NCBI RefSeq assembly: GCF_030408715.1 | Contig: NZ_CP047202.1 | Coordinates: 1,452,294 to 1,516,293, forward strand | From: Corynebacterium confusum | Lineage (GTDB): Bacteria; Actinomycetota; Actinomycetes; Mycobacteriales; Mycobacteriaceae | Length of the DNA stretch: 64,000 nucleotides | Direction: 5' to 3' | In this document: piece after piece, positions 62,659 through 64,000 of the stretch | Numbering within the stretch: position 1 is the first letter of the stretch | Layout: each line of letters begins with the position of its first letter | Position numbers and translations under genes: made by a program | The notes under the pieces: generated by a model | Database searches by the model: none | Told to the model about the DNA's origin: nothing | The model's input: only the letters and a program-made list of their open reading frames with translations

Positions 62659-64000
62659 TTAGCAGCACCCGCCGTGAGCGGATGCCGGGGTTTCGGCGGG
62701 CCGACCCACCGACGGCAGCCCCAGGCCGACACCTACCGGCGCCGTGGTCGGGGTCTGGCCAGCGGCCGACATGTCGCCGGCCTTGGTGCGGCGGTGGGAG
62801 CTTACCCCGGCGTCGGCTACTAGGAAGAAAGAGCCGGAGTCCGTCACCGTGGTGTGCACGACGTCGCCGGGGCGGATCTCGTCCCGGATATCGTTACCGT
62901 CGCCGTCCACGGCGGCGAAGTGGACCAGGCAGCCGTCGCGTGCCCGTCCGGACAGGCGGTGGGTCTGGTCGTTCTTGCGACCGCCCGTGGCCTGCACGAG
63001 CAGCTCCACGTCGGTGCCGACCAGCTGGGCGTTCTCCTCGGCCTGGATGGAATCCTGCAGGGCCACCAGGCGCTCGAAGCGGTCCTGGACGACGTCCTTA
63101 GGGATCTGCTGTTCCATCTCCGCCGCCGGGGTACCCGGCCGCGGGGAGTACTGGAACGTGAACGCGGAGCTAAACCGCGCCTTGCGCACCAGCTCCATGG
63201 TCTCCTGGAAATCCTCCTCGGTCTCGCCTGGGAAGCCGACGATGATGTCGGTGGTAATCGCCGCGTGCGGGATCTTCTCGCGGACCTCATCCAAGATGCG
63301 GAGAAATTTCTTTGTGCGGTAGGACCGGCGCATGTCTTTGAGCACCTTGTCCGAGCCCGACTGGAGCGGCATGTGCAGCTGCGGGCAGACCGCCGGGGTC
63401 TCCGCCATCGCGTCGATGACATCGGAGGTAAATTCCGCAGGGTGCGGGGAGGTAAAGCGCAGGCGCTCCAGACCCTCGATCTGGCCCACCAGGCGCAGCA
63501 GCTTGGAAAACGCGTACTTGTCGCGCGGCAGTTCTGGGTCGGCGAAGTGGACGCCGTAAGCGTTGACGTTTTGGCCCAGCAGGGTCACCTCGGACACGCC
63601 CTGGTCGACCAGCGCCTGGACCTCGGCGAGGATGTCGCCGGGCCGGCGGTCTTCTTCCTTGCCGCGCAGCGAGGGCACGATGCAGAAGGTGCACGTGTTG
63701 TTGCAGCCGACGGAGATAGACACCCAGCCGGAGTAGGCGGACTCGCGCTTGGCTGGCAGCACCGAGGGGAAAGCCTCCAGCGCGTCAACGATTTCGATCT
63801 GCGCCTCGTCGTTATGACGGGCGCGCTCCAGCAGCGTCGGCAGCGCGGACATGTTGTGGGTACCGAAAACAGCGTCCACCCACGGCGCGTTGGTCAAGAC
63901 GGTGTCCTTGTCTTTCTGCGCCAGGCACCCGCCCACGGCGATCTGCATGCCGGGGTGGTTTTCCTTCGTCTGCTTCAGCGAGCCCAGGGTGCCGTAGAGA
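62659..64000 (-). CDS. miaB: tRNA-2-methylthio-N6-dimethylallyladenosine synthase MiaB (5' end outside window)
   Basis: The 3' 447 codons of miaB; the reading frame is open to the window end. The radical-SAM cluster is CNNTCTFC in [18 protein letters not shown], and the first visible cysteine of the N-terminal UPF0004 cluster is in VGGCLAQKD. The TRAM domain (about [11 protein letters not shown] to FFLVADAG) is followed by a 45-residue Gly/Thr/Pro extension ending HGGCC, unusual in having a terminal cysteine pair. MiaB adds the 2-methylthio group to i6A37 made by MiaA. Confidence 0.95.
   Translation of the reverse strand, partial: LYGTLGSLKQTKENHPGMQIAVGGCLAQKDKDTVLTNAPWVDAVFGTHNMSALPTLLERARHNDEAQIEIVDALEAFPSVLPAKRESAYSGWVSISVGCNNTCTFCIVPSLRGKEEDRRPGDILAEVQALVDQGVSEVTLLGQNVNAYGVHFADPELPRDKYAFSKLLRLVGQIEGLERLRFTSPHPAEFTSDVIDAMAETPAVCPQLHMPLQSGSDKVLKDMRRSYRTKKFLRILDEVREKIPHAAITTDIIVGFPGETEEDFQETMELVRKARFSSAFTFQYSPRPGTPAAEMEQQIPKDVVQDRFERLVALQDSIQAEENAQLVGTDVELLVQATGGRKNDQTHRLSGRARDGCLVHFAAVDGDGNDIRDEIRPGDVVHTTVTDSGSFFLVADAGVSSHRRTKAGDMSAAGQTPTTAPVGVGLGLPSVGRPAETPASAHGGCC

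Overview
The window is a high-GC actinobacterial chromosome segment that I read as a Corynebacterium. The reasons are the gene order and several lineage markers: an iron regulator whose metal ligands fall at C. diphtheriae DtxR numbering, a SugR-like DeoR regulator beside lexA and the fructose PTS, a LexA/DivS divergent pair, a ROK polyphosphate glucokinase next to a sigA with a Lys/Ala-rich N-terminus, AftC, HemQ, and many small actinobacterial DUF proteins (DUF3000, 3159, 3710, 3093, 4193, 3039, 3099, 4192). From memory the order parallels the C. glutamicum cg2076-cg2135 and M. tuberculosis Rv2671-Rv2733 regions; I could not run an alignment.

Layout. 1-945: five minus-strand tRNAs (Gly, Val, Gly, Cys, Val) containing a duplicated Gly-Val unit, then a plus-strand tRNA-Val(CAC) with its own terminator. 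971-13415: RibD-like reductase, aftC, msrB, hemQ, DUF3000, RNase D, dxs, an RNA m5U methyltransferase with a 63-bp in-frame tandem duplication, DUF3159, DUF3710, dut, DUF3093, DUF4193, ppgK. 13569-18228: sigA and a 1040-residue protein I cannot assign. 18404-19408: an accessory HNH endonuclease with helically phased repeats upstream. 19665-24972: DUF4190-like membrane protein, RadD/XPB-like helicase, DUF3039, DUF3099, methyltransferase, dtd. 25062-27967: sigB (behind a SigH-type promoter), dtxR, galE. 27977-32920: DUF4192, PAC2 protein, HelY-type helicase; two inverted DnaA boxes lie between the first two. 33019-35334: ahpD, ahpC and oxyR around one compact divergent control region. 35417-42513: membrane protein, hrpA, nrdR, divS, lexA. 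42769-49406: sugR, ptsI, fruK, fructose EIIABC, ptsH, a sugar-uptake block. 49506-52038: an ABC permease/ATPase pair of visibly lower GC preceded by a tiny leader ORF and an attenuator-like hairpin. 52179-64000: uracil permease, hflX, two uncharacterised proteins, dapF, miaA and its coupled partner, DUF349 protein, GNAT protein, membrane protein, miaB (cut by the window end).

Most genes are housekeeping: sigma factors and global regulators (SigA, SigB, DtxR, OxyR, NrdR, LexA, SugR), isoprenoid, lysine/peptidoglycan and haem steps, tRNA modification, and sugar transport. At least twelve genes have a TANNNT -10 hexamer ending 6-8 nt before the start codon, so leaderless transcription looks common. 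No insertion sequence, prophage or CRISPR array is visible. The least explained elements are the 1040-aa protein after sigA, the HNH locus repeats, the leader-ORF/hairpin before the ABC exporter, the DnaA-box pair, and a CGGGCA motif shared by the sugR and fruK upstream regions.
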